A stretch of 64,000 bases of DNA, from assembly GCA_030770545.1 (NCBI GenBank), contig JAUCMP010000028.1, positions 13,535,501 through 13,599,500 of the forward strand, read 5' to 3'. A model generated the notes under the pieces. It was not told the DNA's origin, made no database searches, and was given only the letters and a program-made list of their open reading frames with translations. Of this stretch, positions 10,146-21,689 are shown piece by piece. The stretch's first letter is position 1, and every line of letters begins with the position of its first letter. A program made the translations under genes and the position numbers. This stretch comes from Macropodus opercularis (lineage: Eukaryota; Chordata; Actinopteri; Anabantiformes; Osphronemidae).

Positions 10146-10188
10146 TATTTGTAGGGGCCCCGACCCGGACCAGCGTGGGGCTGTGGTG
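10146..10188 (-). promoter_or_regulatory. Putative U6 promoter: TATA-like box and PSE-like element
   Basis: On the minus strand TACAAATA lies at -31 to -24 of U6 (10146-10153), and CACCACAGCCCCACGC begins at -66. Both spacings match vertebrate type 3 Pol III promoters, and the PSE-like element shares its CACC start with the U1 and U2 elements. Both deviate from consensus. Confidence 0.45.
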
Positions 10189-10189
10189 G

Positions 10190-11580
10190 GTATGTGCTGA
10201 GGCCGTGGGGGCAAAGCAGCTTCTAGTGGCTTCAGCGGGACAGGGAACGTCTGTGTACGCAGGCCTGGGCCGTGTGTTGGGAGATCTGGGTCTGTTGTGA
10301 AGCACCGTGACCCAGTCGGACTCGATCTGGCTGCGTTCTAGTCCCGTCCTCCTGCTCAGGAGCCCACGGGGCTGATGGGAAACTCTGCAAATCAGCCTTT
10401 GCGTCACACGCCGAGGATTGGAGGACTGCAGGCCACGCAACAAAAGATTAACTCCTCCTCTGACAACTACTGCCTCCAGCCCCCTCCCCGCTGAGAGAGG
10501 GGGAAGGGAAAGAGGCAGGGGAGGGCGGGAGAAACACGCAAACACGCTCAGCTGCAGCAGGAGGGGTCCTCACCTATACACAGACGGGGGCTTCAGCAGC
10601 TGGGACGGACCGGGTCTCCTCTGGCCGGGTTCTGCTGGTACGTCGGCTCTGACAGAAGACACGAGCAGCTGATTGATGAGGAATCGGCCTGAGGATAAAG
10701 ACCCGGAAGACACAGGACAGACGTCTACGGCTGAGCTCACTTGACTCATCAGGGTCAGAAACTGGACTCTGACTGTGGGGACGAGGATTCTGCTGCTTTA
10801 ACACCAACACCGTCAGACTGAAGAGACAAAAACTGCTGTACTCAACAGGAATCTCAGGTTTCAGGCTGTAACAAAGTCACAGCTGATATCAGTCACTGAT
10901 TTAACTCTGGCCTGTTTCTAATTTGTGTGATGCCTGTGATTATTCATAGAAAGACAATAAACAACAATAAAAGGCAATAAAACCTGCTCACGTTTGTACA
11001 AAAACATCGCCTGCAGTTCCTCAGAGTCACCAGCAGATGTCAGTCTGTGTCCACACATTGAAACCAGCAACACCAGCAAACGCCAAATCTGAAACGGGAG
11101 CAGATGAACTTTACGACCTGGTCCTGTAAGTCTTTCAAAAGGCACAAGATTTACATTAGGAAAACACACGCACGGCACCAAACAAAAGGATAAAACCTAT
11201 AAACAATGAAAATCTAGTCTCAGTGTGCCTGACAGACTTGTTTCTCTCTTTAGTGGCTCCAGAGCATCTCTTCAGGTCATTTCTGTATCAGCGTGTAGCT
11301 GTTGAGTTCAGTAACTTGGTAGCGTTCAGAACTTTCTCTCTCGTCTTGGTGGTTTTTCTTAGTAACTCTGCCTGTTTCTCCATCTGTTCGCGCGTTTCAA
11401 CTAAATATTCTGTGTTGTTGAAGTTCAGCGTCTTGTCTGGAGACGACGTTTAAGTTCACGTGGAACCGTGTTGGACAACTTTTCCCTCACACCATAGTGG
11501 AGTTGGTTGGTTGTTGGTTGTTACACGCGTGAACAGAAGAGTCTTGTTCCAGTGTCAGTTGAGTTTCTTTAATAATGTGA
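10190..11580. other. Non-coding stretch
   Basis: GC-rich up to about 10,680, then AT-richer. The ORFs present have no family resemblance. No RNA gene seen. Confidence 0.4.
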
Positions 11581-11581
11581 A

Positions 11582-12101
11582 CTGCAACACAGAACACAAC
11601 ACAGTCACAGTCCGCTCAGCCAGCGCTTCTGGCTGCTAATGCTACAGCTCCCGCTCTGTGTCTGCTTCTCCTGCTATGCAGGGGTCACCACGTACATCAT
11701 AGACCATTAACTAAATACATAGCCGCTTCTTAACGGTATTACAATAACGCAATTTACAGTGTGACATGAACAAACACTTCGAACAACACTGTTCATATAA
11801 TTACCCTTAGCAACGTAACTCAATGCGGCGCGACATGCTACAAACCGATAGCGCGCTCACATTATGACTTGTGACTTCTGTCACTTCAAAACAAACAAAG
11901 TAAAACATCTAACACGATCATATGGCCTCTGAAGGAGCAATGCTCAGCATACAAACAATGATACTGCTTGTGCACTTTCCTCACCTGCAACACAGAACAC
12001 AACACAGTCACAGTCCGCTCAGCCAGCGCTTCTGGCTGCTAATGCTACAGCTCGCGCTCTGTGTCTGTGTCTGCTTCGGCTCCTGCTATGCAGGGATCAC
12101 C
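11582..12101 (+). repeat. Pair of ~110-bp direct repeats
   Basis: 11582-11690 and 11985-12101 are nearly identical (both start CTGCAACACAGAACACAACA and contain GCCAGCGCTTCTGGCTGC) and are about 400 bp apart. The second has an extra TGTGTC and a few substitutions. Could be ends of a small element or a local duplication. No coding potential. Confidence 0.85.
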
Positions 12102-13117
12102 GCGGCAGTGAACACATCACGCTGCCACCTAGTGGCGAAAAGTGATTATCGCTCCGCCGAAGCAAAGCAGGTGAGAATCTCCCCGTCCCAGTGGCCACAC
12201 AGCGTTAAGTAGAAGACTGATCTGGGATCTGGACAGGATGCCCTGGCGCCATAAATGTCCAGTGCGCCACACCGTCGTCAGAGTTTCTCCGTCTGTTCCC
12301 TGCGTGTCTCACCAGAAGCAGGACTGTGTTGAACCGCATTTAGCCAGTGCGTCCAGCTGGTGGCGGTGGGGCGTTCAATTGCTCTCTGTAGAAGAGCGCT
12401 TCGTTGTGGTACTGAAACAACCAGGTCGAACTGGATGATGCTCCACAGGTGTCGAGGAAGCTTAATGCTCGCAGCACTAGATGACAGACATGGTTCAGTC
12501 TGAGATGTTGACAGTCACTCAACGTTCCATTTGATGCATTTAGGTTACAACTACATGTGTTAAATTGTGTTTGTAGTACGTCCAGTCAAGAAGGTTCCAC
12601 TGGTTCCTCTTTGCTTGAGCTGGAAAGAAGCTGCTGTAATAAGAGTAATCAACAATACATTGTTTAACTGAAACATAAATGTCATTATGCAGAATCAGAG
12701 CAACAACAGAAACAGTAAAGATCAGCTCAGAATTCGCCAAAACATCAGTGAGGTCACATGATGTCATATGAGTGACAGGCTGGCTGTAATAACGTAGCTG
12801 AGAAAGGCTTTGAGACTAAACAAACATCTTCTCTCATCAGTGCTTTCCCCACTTGATCAGCCTGTGGAATCAGTTCCCACAGTTCCGGTGCCTTCCCCTC
12901 AGCTCCCCTGTATTGATACTCCACCTCAATTACGCCTCTGGTTGCCAGCTCGTCAGGTCACCCACCTGTGCTTCACTCTTCACCCACATCCCAGCTCTGG
13001 AAGACGCCCAGGCTACGTAAATTCTGATTTTGTCTTTCATAGTGCTGCCTTTTCATAGCCTGTCTTAGTTGGTTATAGCTGCGCTTGTCTGCCGTGTCAC
13101 TGATTGTTTGATCCGAG

Positions 13118-13936
13118 ATGGCAGATCGTAACACCAAGGCTGACAAAGGGTGGGGTCAGCCGACCTGTTTATCGCTGAGCAAGGGGTCCACGTCGCTGGA
13201 GTCCTTCCACCTGCACCTCAACAGGTTCATACCAGGTACTCGTTTGTACCTCGTGGCTTGTGAATAACTTTATTCTCAATTCAGATGTAACCTATCGCTC
13301 CTGCATTAAAATTACATTTTATTCCTAAACTGTTTCCTCAGGAACAAGCGCAAAATTCTTCCAGACGTTCCTGGTTGATGGACTGGCAAGATGGAATGAA
13401 GACCGTGCAGCTTCACCACTCGCTACCTCTGAGGGACATAAGGCGTCTCTGTGCTCATACAGCGGCCACTTAAAGCACGTCCTTAATCAAAAGAGCCAAA
13501 GGGTGCATGGCCTTCAGTTGGTTAAGGACTTCACCAAGCCTGCTGAGTACACAGGTATGATGTGAAACCACTCTTTGATTTATTCAAACATTATTACAGA
13601 GGAATATGTAAGCAACACCTTTAGGCTGACATCATGTCAACAGGGGAACTCATTGGGGTCGAGTTTCTCTACCAGCAAACAGTCCTGGAGGATGCTGTCA
13701 TGGACCCCGACACCCCAAACGAGACTGCCGCCATCGAGTCACTGCAGGATGCGGATGAGGGTATTGAGGACGACGTCGAGGATCCCACCGTCTTTGGACC
13801 GGATTCCGCTTCCAGTGACGCCGCTGACACACAGAGTGAGTCTGACCCACTGCATCCTGCCGCCCCTCGTGAGGCTCCTGTGGGTCAGGATCCTGCTTCC
13901 CAGCAGCTGCCCCCAGACTCTGAGGCAAGATCCTGA
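13118..13936 (+). CDS. Three-exon gene of an unnamed fish multicopy family
   Basis: Exons 13118-13235, 13342-13554 and 13644-13936 have GT-AG junctions, all phase 1, and join into an uninterrupted 207-codon frame. Residues about 24-38 read SLESFHLHLNRFIPG. They are followed by a stretch with FFQTFLVDGLARWNEDRA, then YSGHLKHVLN and GELIGVEFLYQQT. The C-terminal ~80 residues are acidic and Ser/Pro-rich (low complexity). From memory, the FHLHLNRFIPG...LLDGLxRWN...YSGHL pattern recurs in many uncharacterised fish proteins, usually following N-terminal Cys-rich domains that are absent here. The start at 13118 is the first ATG of the frame. Function unknown. It may be a 5'-truncated paralogue, perhaps derived from a transposable element. 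Confidence 0.6.
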
Positions 13937-13939
13937 CTT

Positions 13940-16171
13940 CAAAATGTGATGAGTTATATTATATATGCTGTTGTAATTTCTGGTAATATGGCATAAAGCT
14001 CCTTTAGTGAGCCAGTTTGTTAATTAAATTTCTGTCTTGCTCCTTTTATTTAATTTTATTTTATTTTATTTTTGCGTCTCTTTGGTGACAGGTGGAGGTC
14101 AAAGGTCAGCCACATCCCCTGAACCCAGTGACCCCAACCTCTCTTACAGAGGCTTCTCCTCTAGAGGGAAACACCAAACTGGAAGCTTTCAAGTTTTTTC
14201 TGAACCTCCTTTAGAGCAAACGCGTGATGGTGGAGACTCAACTATCAAACTGTTTCATTACAGATACTCAGAGTCCAGGAGTTTGTCTCTGCAGCTTAAA
14301 TAAAAAAATAAATAAAACACCTTCCAAGGATTGATGTGGAGGCTCCTGGCCGGGAGCTTCTGTAACGTTGGATGGGAAACACAGAGCAGCATGAGAAGAC
14401 TGTGCTGCTCATCTCTGATCAGGTTCAGCTCCCTGAACCAGATCAGGACCAACACACTGACATCTGGGTTTTTCCAACACCAGCGACACCGTTGGTCAGA
14501 ACCACCCTGACGGATCAGTCTGGACCTGCCAGGGTTTTAAGTTCTACAGTATATTCACAGACAGGACGAGACCCCTGGGATCTCAGATCTTCTTCATAGT
14601 TAATGTAGTCCTCCTGAAAAAGCTAAACTGTCCATCACAATGCAGCATCCAGCCACACACGCTGCCAGACAGCACAAAGAAAAGAAGAAGAAAAACAGGG
14701 AAACACCTCTTTGTGAAAACGGCATAAAAAAGATGTTGAGCAAAAAAGTAAAAGTAACATAATGATCCTGTTTAATTATTATCTACTATTCTGGTTACTG
14801 AACAACTTGTGAAAAGATTTTGGAAAAGAAGAGGAAATGTTACATTATAAATCTCACATCATTGACAGGGATTCATTATATTCAACCAATAGATCCTGTT
14901 CAGTAATTGTGATTGTTTGTAACAAATCATTATAAATTTTTCCCTCCCAACATTGTTTGGCTTCTCAGTGAGTCCCAGCACTGTTGTTGTTTCTGTGACA
15001 ATGGGACCTTCTCCCCACCAGGGGGAGGTGTCTTCTCTGGTTTGCCTCCTCCTCTGTTGCTGTACTTTGTCTCCACACCTGCCTTGCATCATATCATCAG
15101 CAGGACATTTATACTCACCCAGGTCCGTCACTCTGTGCTGGTGTGTCTTCCCTACTATGCTCGTTTGGTTTGCTCTCCCTCTTCCCCCTGCTAAATCAAC
15201 ACCGACCACATGAAAATTGAAATGCCATTGATCAACACTAATAACACTCCCTTCCTTTCCTTAAACCCTTGTTCCCTCTTTCCTGTGAAACATCAAAACC
15301 CTCTGTTATTAGCAAACACAGATGTTTGTTCCCATTTTTCTCCCACAAATTCACTTGAAGTGTCTTTAGCCAATTGACAAAATGATATGACGTGAGAGAG
15401 ACAGAAAAGACAGAGTGTGAGAGCAGAGAAGCTCTAAGAACCATTAAGATATGCAGGCAGCTAGTTGTAACCTGAGGTCAATGAACTGGGTAAGTTGAAT
15501 AAAAGAGGTCCAGTATAGTTCATTCAATAAAAGAGGGGCCAACAAGTGGCAAGCCAGTCAAAAAAAGACCCCACTGTGGACTGATGGAGCGTAGATAGAG
15601 TAGAGGGACACAAAAAATAGAACTTCCACATTTTAGATAGAGCAGGTAGATGGGTCAGGAAGGATAGAGTAGGACATAAATGATAGGACAAGAGAGATCA
15701 CAGACCTGCAACACACAAAAAACATTAGAAATAAATAGAACAAATTATGTACAAGGTCAAGTTTTGTTAAAAGTTTAGGTGTTGAACAATTTGATATAAT
15801 GATCATATTTAAGGAATCTTCACTTCAGACCCAAGTGCATTTCCTATTATAGTCTGAGCAATAGAAAATCACTGTGTGTTTTACGGTCACTGCAGTGTTT
15901 CTATAATATACTTAATTCATCCCTGTGAGGGATCTTGGAATCGGTGGAATCTCTTGGATCGTTGTGACTGGACGAGAGAAAGTGCAGCAAGAAAACAAAA
16001 CCACACCACAATCCAAAAAAACACAACTAAAGTTCAAAGTGGTGATTTCCATGTTGGTAAAGTTGGTTACATTGACGCTGGTAGTCCTGTGAGTGAGGCT
16101 CCACACGAGGAGACCAATTAAGAAAACGCTCAGAAGAAACAAATGCCAGATTAGCCAGGATAGTGGAGGGA
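13940..16171. other. Non-coding stretch
   Basis: No supportable gene apart from the DR1 motif. Short ORFs near 14,300-15,200 resemble no protein. Confidence 0.4.
14096..14108 (+). promoter_or_regulatory. Perfect DR1 nuclear-receptor half-site pair
   Basis: AGGTCAAAGGTCA, the consensus for HNF4, PPAR-RXR and COUP-TF binding. It lies about 160 bp downstream of the three-exon gene. Occupancy is inference only. Confidence 0.35.
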
Positions 16172-16315
16172 TGTAAATAGTTAAAAGCTTGAATAGCAGG
16201 ATGCAGGCAGACAACAGAACCAGCCTAATGCATGAAAGTCTAGTTTAAAACATATCAAGTTTAGAGAGTAGTAGACGTAGCACCAGTCACAGTCCATTAA
16301 CAGTATGTGGAAAAG
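16172..16315 (+). repeat. Dispersed repeat, copy B
   Basis: Second copy of the repeat at 7738-7885, same orientation, 8.4 kb away. Confidence 0.85.
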
Positions 16316-16659
16316 AGGAAGTGAAACATACTGTTGTGTTTCCAGGTCTGATGCAAGATTTAGAAATTGACCCAAATCATGGCGCCACAGCTTGGAGAAC
16401 AGATGTTGCATTTTCAATTTAAAAGCATTGGTCACGGTTTTGTCTTTTCCTAGCGGCTCTAAAGCTCATTTAACATGTTGGTCAGGTGGGATAAAAATGA
16501 CAAGTCTTGAAGACAAACAATTTAATCTCTGGACATAGCTCACAAAATGTCTGCAGGAATTGTCACCTTGTTTTTGTTGATCTGTCCTGGTTTGGGAAGG
16601 AAGGAAGGGAGCGTGTTGCTGCTGGATAAACGGCCACAGACAGATGACAAACCACAAAA

Positions 16660-16907
16660 ACGCTTTATCTAGATGATCAGTTGGATGAACTGACCTCAGA
16701 GGCTGCAGCAGGCACTGACTCTCCCTCACGGGTTTTACGTTCAAGCCGTAACACGTATGGATCTTCTGATTATCCATCCGTTCATCTAGCTAAAGCGTGC
16801 TGTGATTGAGTATCTGTCTTATCCAAACATTGCATGTGTTTCTGAATCCCGTTGTTTGTTTGTTTGTTTTAAAGAGAAGTGGTTTTCACTCTCACTTTCA
16901 CTCGATC

Positions 16908-16955
<48 letters not shown>

Positions 16956-17725
16956 GAGATAGATAGAGAGATAGATAGATAGATAGAGTAATGCCTCAAC
17001 ACATGGAGTCCAACTAGATTGTCATTCATATTAATACATGGCTTTGGTAGCAGTGTGGACAAGTAGAGAAGTTGTAACCGTTCATGTTCCTTTCAGCTAT
17101 TGTGTATTTGATTTGGTGTCGGCAGCACAAAGGACCCTGAGAGAGAACGACTGAGCTGTGGATGGCATCACATCTCCACAGGCTTCAAGGTTAAGACTGT
17201 ACTTTCAGGGATCATTTCTATAGTTTGTGACTTGAGAAATGTGTTTCTGCAGCGTATGGTCTCACCAACCACGATGATGAGTCTTGATGTTCTCTTCTGA
17301 GCGTGAAGCGGATAGAGAACAATGATTCATTTCATAAGTTCTCTGTCGTTGATGACTGTTCTGTGCTTCCTAGTGGAGCATTGAGGAAGGGAACATGATC
17401 AGAGTGGCTGCAAATTAGTAAAATAGTAACTGCTTGTTTGAATGAGCTATTTTAGGGAAATCATAATATCAACTTGTGTGTGTGCTTATAGATGAAATGC
17501 CCCTTTACGTTGGTGAGTTTTATATTGTGCTTGTGCCCATCAGGCTTGATAGGTCTACAGTAATTCAATAATTGCTATTATATATTTGATATTATATATG
17601 CTCTGAACCACACACCATACTTTAAAGACCAGTTGGCTGAACTGACCTCAGATGCTGCTACAGGCATCCAGCAGTGACACGTGTGGGTCTTCTGATGACA
17701 CGCTCATCCAGCCGTTCATCTAGAT
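16660..17725 (+). repeat. Diverged duplicated segments
   Basis: 16670-16800 and 17625-17725 share an ordered series of blocks: CAGTTGG.TGAACTGACCTCAGA, a GGCA..CAGCA-type stretch, CACGT.TGG.TCTTCTGAT and CCGTTCATCTAG. An old local duplication spanning about 1 kb. Confidence 0.7.
16906..16988. repeat. GATA tetranucleotide microsatellite
   Basis: ATAG repeat with a few GAGA interruptions near the right end. Confidence 0.97.
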
Positions 17726-17889
17726 AACTTGTGTTGTGGTTTATCGTACCTGCTCCCACTTTCTTTGTACAGAGGAGTTGGGGTTAGCTCTCGCCAGCCC
17801 CCATTTGAGGGTCAATCCGGTGGGATCCTATTGTTTTTAATCCTCCTTTTAACTTGTGCTCCTTTTTAACCTGTGATGTATTTCGGGGG

Positions 17890-18955
17890 CAACGTCTTCG
17901 TTTTGCACCCTGGTAGAGATCGTTGTGGCAAAGAGTGGGTTCGGAGTAAAAAAACACACAGTGGGGATGGAGGGAAAATGCTTTCTTTTGAGTCAAGTCC
18001 CTGTCACAGACGATACATTTTGGATACAGTTGCTGTTTATGTCCACCTGTCACACAAGCTCCTTTTTACGGTGGGGGTGGTCCTGCGAGGGCAGTACTCA
18101 GGTATCTTACACGCTGTGTACAGGAAGGTTTTCAACTTTACAAAATGATTTTTAGAGGCATGACCTTTGGCACTGAGTTCACAGCCCTCTGTGCACACGT
18201 GGGGCGGGGTAACGTTTGGTGTTGTGGCCCTCATAGGCTTCAGCAGTGGGTTTTCATGTTCTGAACGGACTGCGTCATAAACTCTGTTTATGTTGATCTG
18301 TCCCGGCTTGTTAGTAGCTCGGGAGGGAGAGAGTGTGCGCGCTTCGTTTTACAGAGTGGGTTCAGAGTAAAAACACACACACAGCGGTTGGATGAAACAG
18401 AGAGACAACCACGGAGGGAGGAAGAGAAAATGCTTTCGTTTGAGTTGACTAGTCCTCACAGAGGATAAGTTTTGGACACAGTTGCTATTTACGTCCACCT
18501 ACCTTCAAAGGTCAAGACATCACTGTCACACAAGCTCGCGTCATTACATAAAAAAGGACGGATGACAAGGAGCCGCCTGTATGGAACATATGACTTGTTC
18601 ATAAGAAAAGACAAACACTTTACTGTCAGACTCGTAAAACGATCTGACAGAGTGTCTATTGAATCACGCACACAGGGGTTTGAGCGCACGCAGCTTCTGA
18701 GGTCAAGGCCCAACCTCCCGTTTCAAAGCTCGCTCTCTTGATGTTCTGTTGGCTCCTCCTCTTCCGTCTGATCACCGTCTCAGCTCTGTGCTGAGAGGCT
18801 GTCTCTTTTTATTTTCCTGCAGGAGAAAAGTTTGGTGTGTTGCACCCTGGTAGAGATCGTTGTGGCGAAGAGTGGGTTCAAAGTCAAATACACACAGTTT
18901 TTGGATGAAACAGAGAGACAACCACGAACATGTTTTCTTTTGAGTCATGTTCCAG
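17890..18955 (+). repeat. Three diverged copies of a local repeat
   Basis: Copies near 17905-18050, 18338-18505 and 18836-18955 share TTGCACCCTGGTAGAGATCG (first and third), AGAGTGGGTTC.(G/A)AGT, GATGAAACAGAGAGACAACC (second and third), and TTTTGGA.ACAGTTGCT.TT followed by GTCCACCT (first and second). No coding frame is conserved among them. Confidence 0.7.
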
Positions 18956-19115
18956 GCCAGCTACTGATTCATTAGGTCAGTCCTACAGTCACAGATCATT
19001 TACTTCAAGTCTATTGTGTTCACTCGACAGATGATGAGCTTGATCTGGTGCAATGCAACTCTTCTCTGATTTGATCTGACTTCAGGGAAAAGTCCTGTGA
19101 TGTGTTAGTCTTCAC

Positions 19116-19271
19116 CGATTGTGTTGAAGGAGTAGCTACACTCAGTCAGGATCTTCTTGAGGTCGTTGCTCAGATCATCCAGGTCCAGACTCATGATGCC
19201 ATGAGACAGAGCGTAGCCTTCATAGACTGACACGTTGTGGGTCCCACCATCACCAGAGTCCAGCACGATAC
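19116..19271 (-). pseudogene. Isolated actin exon (codons ~150-204)
   Basis: The minus strand encodes GIVLDSGDGGTHNVSVYEGY and continues to ILTECSYSF. This is the actin exon between the two introns that muscle-type actins place at codons 150 and 204. Both boundaries keep the expected phase 1 and usable sites (TGTTGTCAG acceptor, G|GTGAAG donor). The frame is open over 156 bases but two codons are lost in the LAGRDLTDYLM segment and many conserved residues differ. The phosphate-binding DSGDG is kept. No other actin exon is visible nearby, so it is probably a fragment of a pseudogene, although a very diverged actin-like gene cannot be excluded. Confidence 0.85.
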
Positions 19272-19279
19272 CTGACAAC

Positions 19280-19850
19280 AGGAGGTTTTAAATCCAGATC
19301 ATTGTCTGACAGACGACATCAACTTCATGAAGGAGGTTTCATGGCAGCAGTTGTTTAGTCATCTGAGGTAAATCAATTCTAAAATCTCAGTGAATTGAAT
19401 TTTTTTTTGTAATGATCAAAAACACCTTTAAACAAACCTGTGTATTATTCGTTCTTTCGTTTTTAGAAAATTCAAGACATTTGCATTAAAAAATATTTGA
19501 TACTTCATTTGCATTTAATATTAATGCTTCAACTAATTTCAGACTGAATCTGACCACAATCTGCCATCTTTGCAAAAGACACCGCTTGTTTAACAATATA
19601 AACCTTATATTGGTATTGTGCAATACTCTAATACTAAAGTGAATAAACAGAAATAAGAATTAAAATGTGATTATATCACATCCTAAATAATGTTTGTTGT
19701 AAAAAAAAAAATAAAACTGATAATACAGGGACACATGCATATTAATATATCAATAATCAATCAATGGCGATAACAAATAATAAAGAGATTGTACTTTAAA
19801 TAATAATGTACCAAACATTTTTTTAGTTTCATAAAATATTTAAATGCCGA
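19280..19850. other. AT-rich non-coding stretch
   Basis: Poly-A/T runs and no coding signal between the actin fragment and the LINE tail. Confidence 0.5.
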
Positions 19851-19851
19851 A

Positions 19852-21490
19852 ATTCAATTCAATTCAATCCACTTATATTTACATAGCGCCAATTCACAAC
19901 ATCAGTTATTTCAAGGCACTTTACAAGTAAGGTTTTAAGACCTTACACAACTAAACCCAACAAATCCCACATAGAACAGCTTTTAATTGTAGCCAATAGA
20001 TAAATTGTACATTTTAATAGCAACAGTGGAGGAAAAACTCCCTCTATAGAGGAAGAAACCTCCAGCAGACCCAGGCTCAGTGTGGGAGAACATCTGCCTT
20101 GACCGGTTGGGGTGAGGGGATAGAGAAGAGAGAAAAGAACACAACCACAACAACAAAACAAGCAGCAACAGAACACAGGCGGGATGGTTGGACCAGCAAC
20201 TGAACACTGGAGACACACGACTCTGAGTCTGATGATACCTGTAGATGAGGATAGAGAGAGACAGAAAGAGAGAAACACAACTAGGAGAGAAAAGAGACAA
20301 AGTTAGTAACATGTGGAAATGCAGGCATGTTGGCGGATAGAAGAAAAAGAGAAAAAAAAGAGCTCATTGAATGAAGGACGTCCCCCAACATCTAAGTCTA
20401 TAGCAGCTTAACTAAGAGATGGTTCAGAGAGACCAGAACCATCTCTAACTATACGCTTTGTCAAAAAGAAAGGTTTTAAGCCTAGTTTTAAAACTAGAGA
20501 GGGTGTCTGCTTCTAAAACCTGGTCTGGAAGCTGGTTCCATAGGAGAGGAGCTTTGTAGCTAAAGGCTCTGCCTCCCGTTCTACATTTAGAAACTCTAGG
20601 AACCACAAGTAGACCAACGCTCTGAGAACGAAGCGTCTGTTGGGAGCATAAGGAGCGATGAGGTCTTTAAGGTAAGATGGAGCTTTATTATGAAGAGCTT
20701 TGTAGGTGAGGAGAAGAATCTTGAATTCTATCCTAGATTTGACAGGGAGCCAATGCAGAGAAGCTAATGTTGGAGAAATGTGATCTCTCTTCCTAAGTCC
20801 AGTCAGACTCTGGCTGCAGCATTTTGAATTAATTGGAGGATTTTCAAAGAGTTATTGGGACAACCTATGAGTAGCGAGTTACAGTAGTCAAGCCTAGAGG
20901 TAACAAATGCATGGATTAATTTTTCAGCATCACTCTGTGAAAGGATGCTCCTAATTTTAGCAATATTCCTCAGGTGGAAGTAGGCAGTTCTAGAGATTTC
21001 TTTAATATATGGTGTAAAGGACAGATCTTGGTCAACAATGACACCAAGGTTCCTGACAGTAGAACTTGAAGCTAACGTCATGTCATCCAGAGTAACAATC
21101 TGATTCAATAATGAGTCTCTGTGGTTTTTAGCACCAATTATAATAACCTCAGTTTTGTCTGAATTCAGTTGTAGAAAGTTATGGGACATCCAGGATTTGA
21201 TATCATTTAAACAAGTTTGAAGTTTGACTAATTGGTGTGTTTCCTCTGGTTTCATGAACAAATATAACTGAGTATCATCTGCATAGCAGTGGAAATTTAT
21301 AGAATGTTTTCTAATAATATTACCAAGGGGAGACATGTAAAGACTGAAAAGTATTGGACCAAGCACAGAACCCTGTGGAACTCCAAAGCTAATTTTTGTG
21401 TGGATGGAAGATTGATCATGATTGGATATAGGCCTATAGTTTGCAAGTTCTCTAGGGTCAAGAGTAGGTTTTTTCAATAAAGGTTTGACC
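19852..21490 (-). mobile_element. L2-like LINE, 5'-truncated and internally deleted
   Basis: The element's 3' tail is at 19852-19930 (TTGAATTGAATTGAA at the end, and the same tail as the copy ending at 41835). The minus strand then carries the 3' UTR and reverse transcriptase. The homology stops at about 21490, within the fingers region of the RT (VKPLLKKPTLDP). Compared with the copy at 39.4-41.8 kb, an internal segment of RT is missing. Confidence 0.9.
20803..21480 (-). pseudogene. L2-like reverse transcriptase, motif A deleted
   Basis: A 224-codon open frame. Residues near the start read TLDPRELANYRPIS and then jump directly to SSIHTKISFGVPQGSVLGP, so the roughly 100-130 residues between, including the motif A Asp region (AFDTIDHKIL in the sister copy), are gone. 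The YADD catalytic box, the LNSDKTEV region and the C-terminal SRLDYCNSLL block remain. The frame stays open through the junction at about 21420, but the enzyme cannot be active. The ATG-initiated span is incidental, since LINE ORF2 starts far upstream. Confidence 0.9.
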
Positions 21491-21686
21491 TTTAGCTCCT
21501 GAGCTGAAGGTCTTCTCAGCTGTGGTGCTCGCTATCGGGACGTTCCTGGCCTCGAGTAGCGCGTCAGCAGCTTCTGTCAGGCTGTGGTTGGTGTTAGTCG
21601 TGTGTCTGTGCATCACGTGCTGTGTAACATCTGCCCAGTTGTGTCACTACTGTGGGAGCAGCTACAGCAGCCTGGGCTGTGTGTGA
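21489..21686 (+). other. Open segment with two hydrophobic stretches and Cys pairs
   Basis: A 65-codon open stretch beginning right at the 5' junction of the LINE. It reads LKVFSAVVLAIGTFLASSSA, then LWLVLVVCLCITCCV, then LCHYCGSSYSSLGC and a stop. There is no ATG. The signal-peptide-like start followed by CxxC vaguely recalls Ly6/uPAR proteins, but the match is too short to name. Possibly a relic exon. Confidence 0.2.
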
Positions 21687-21689
21687 AGG

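Noticed and set aside
17260..17320. C/D-box snoRNA-like GATGATGA ... CTGA
   Set aside because: Too short, no terminal stem and no clear C'/D' boxes.
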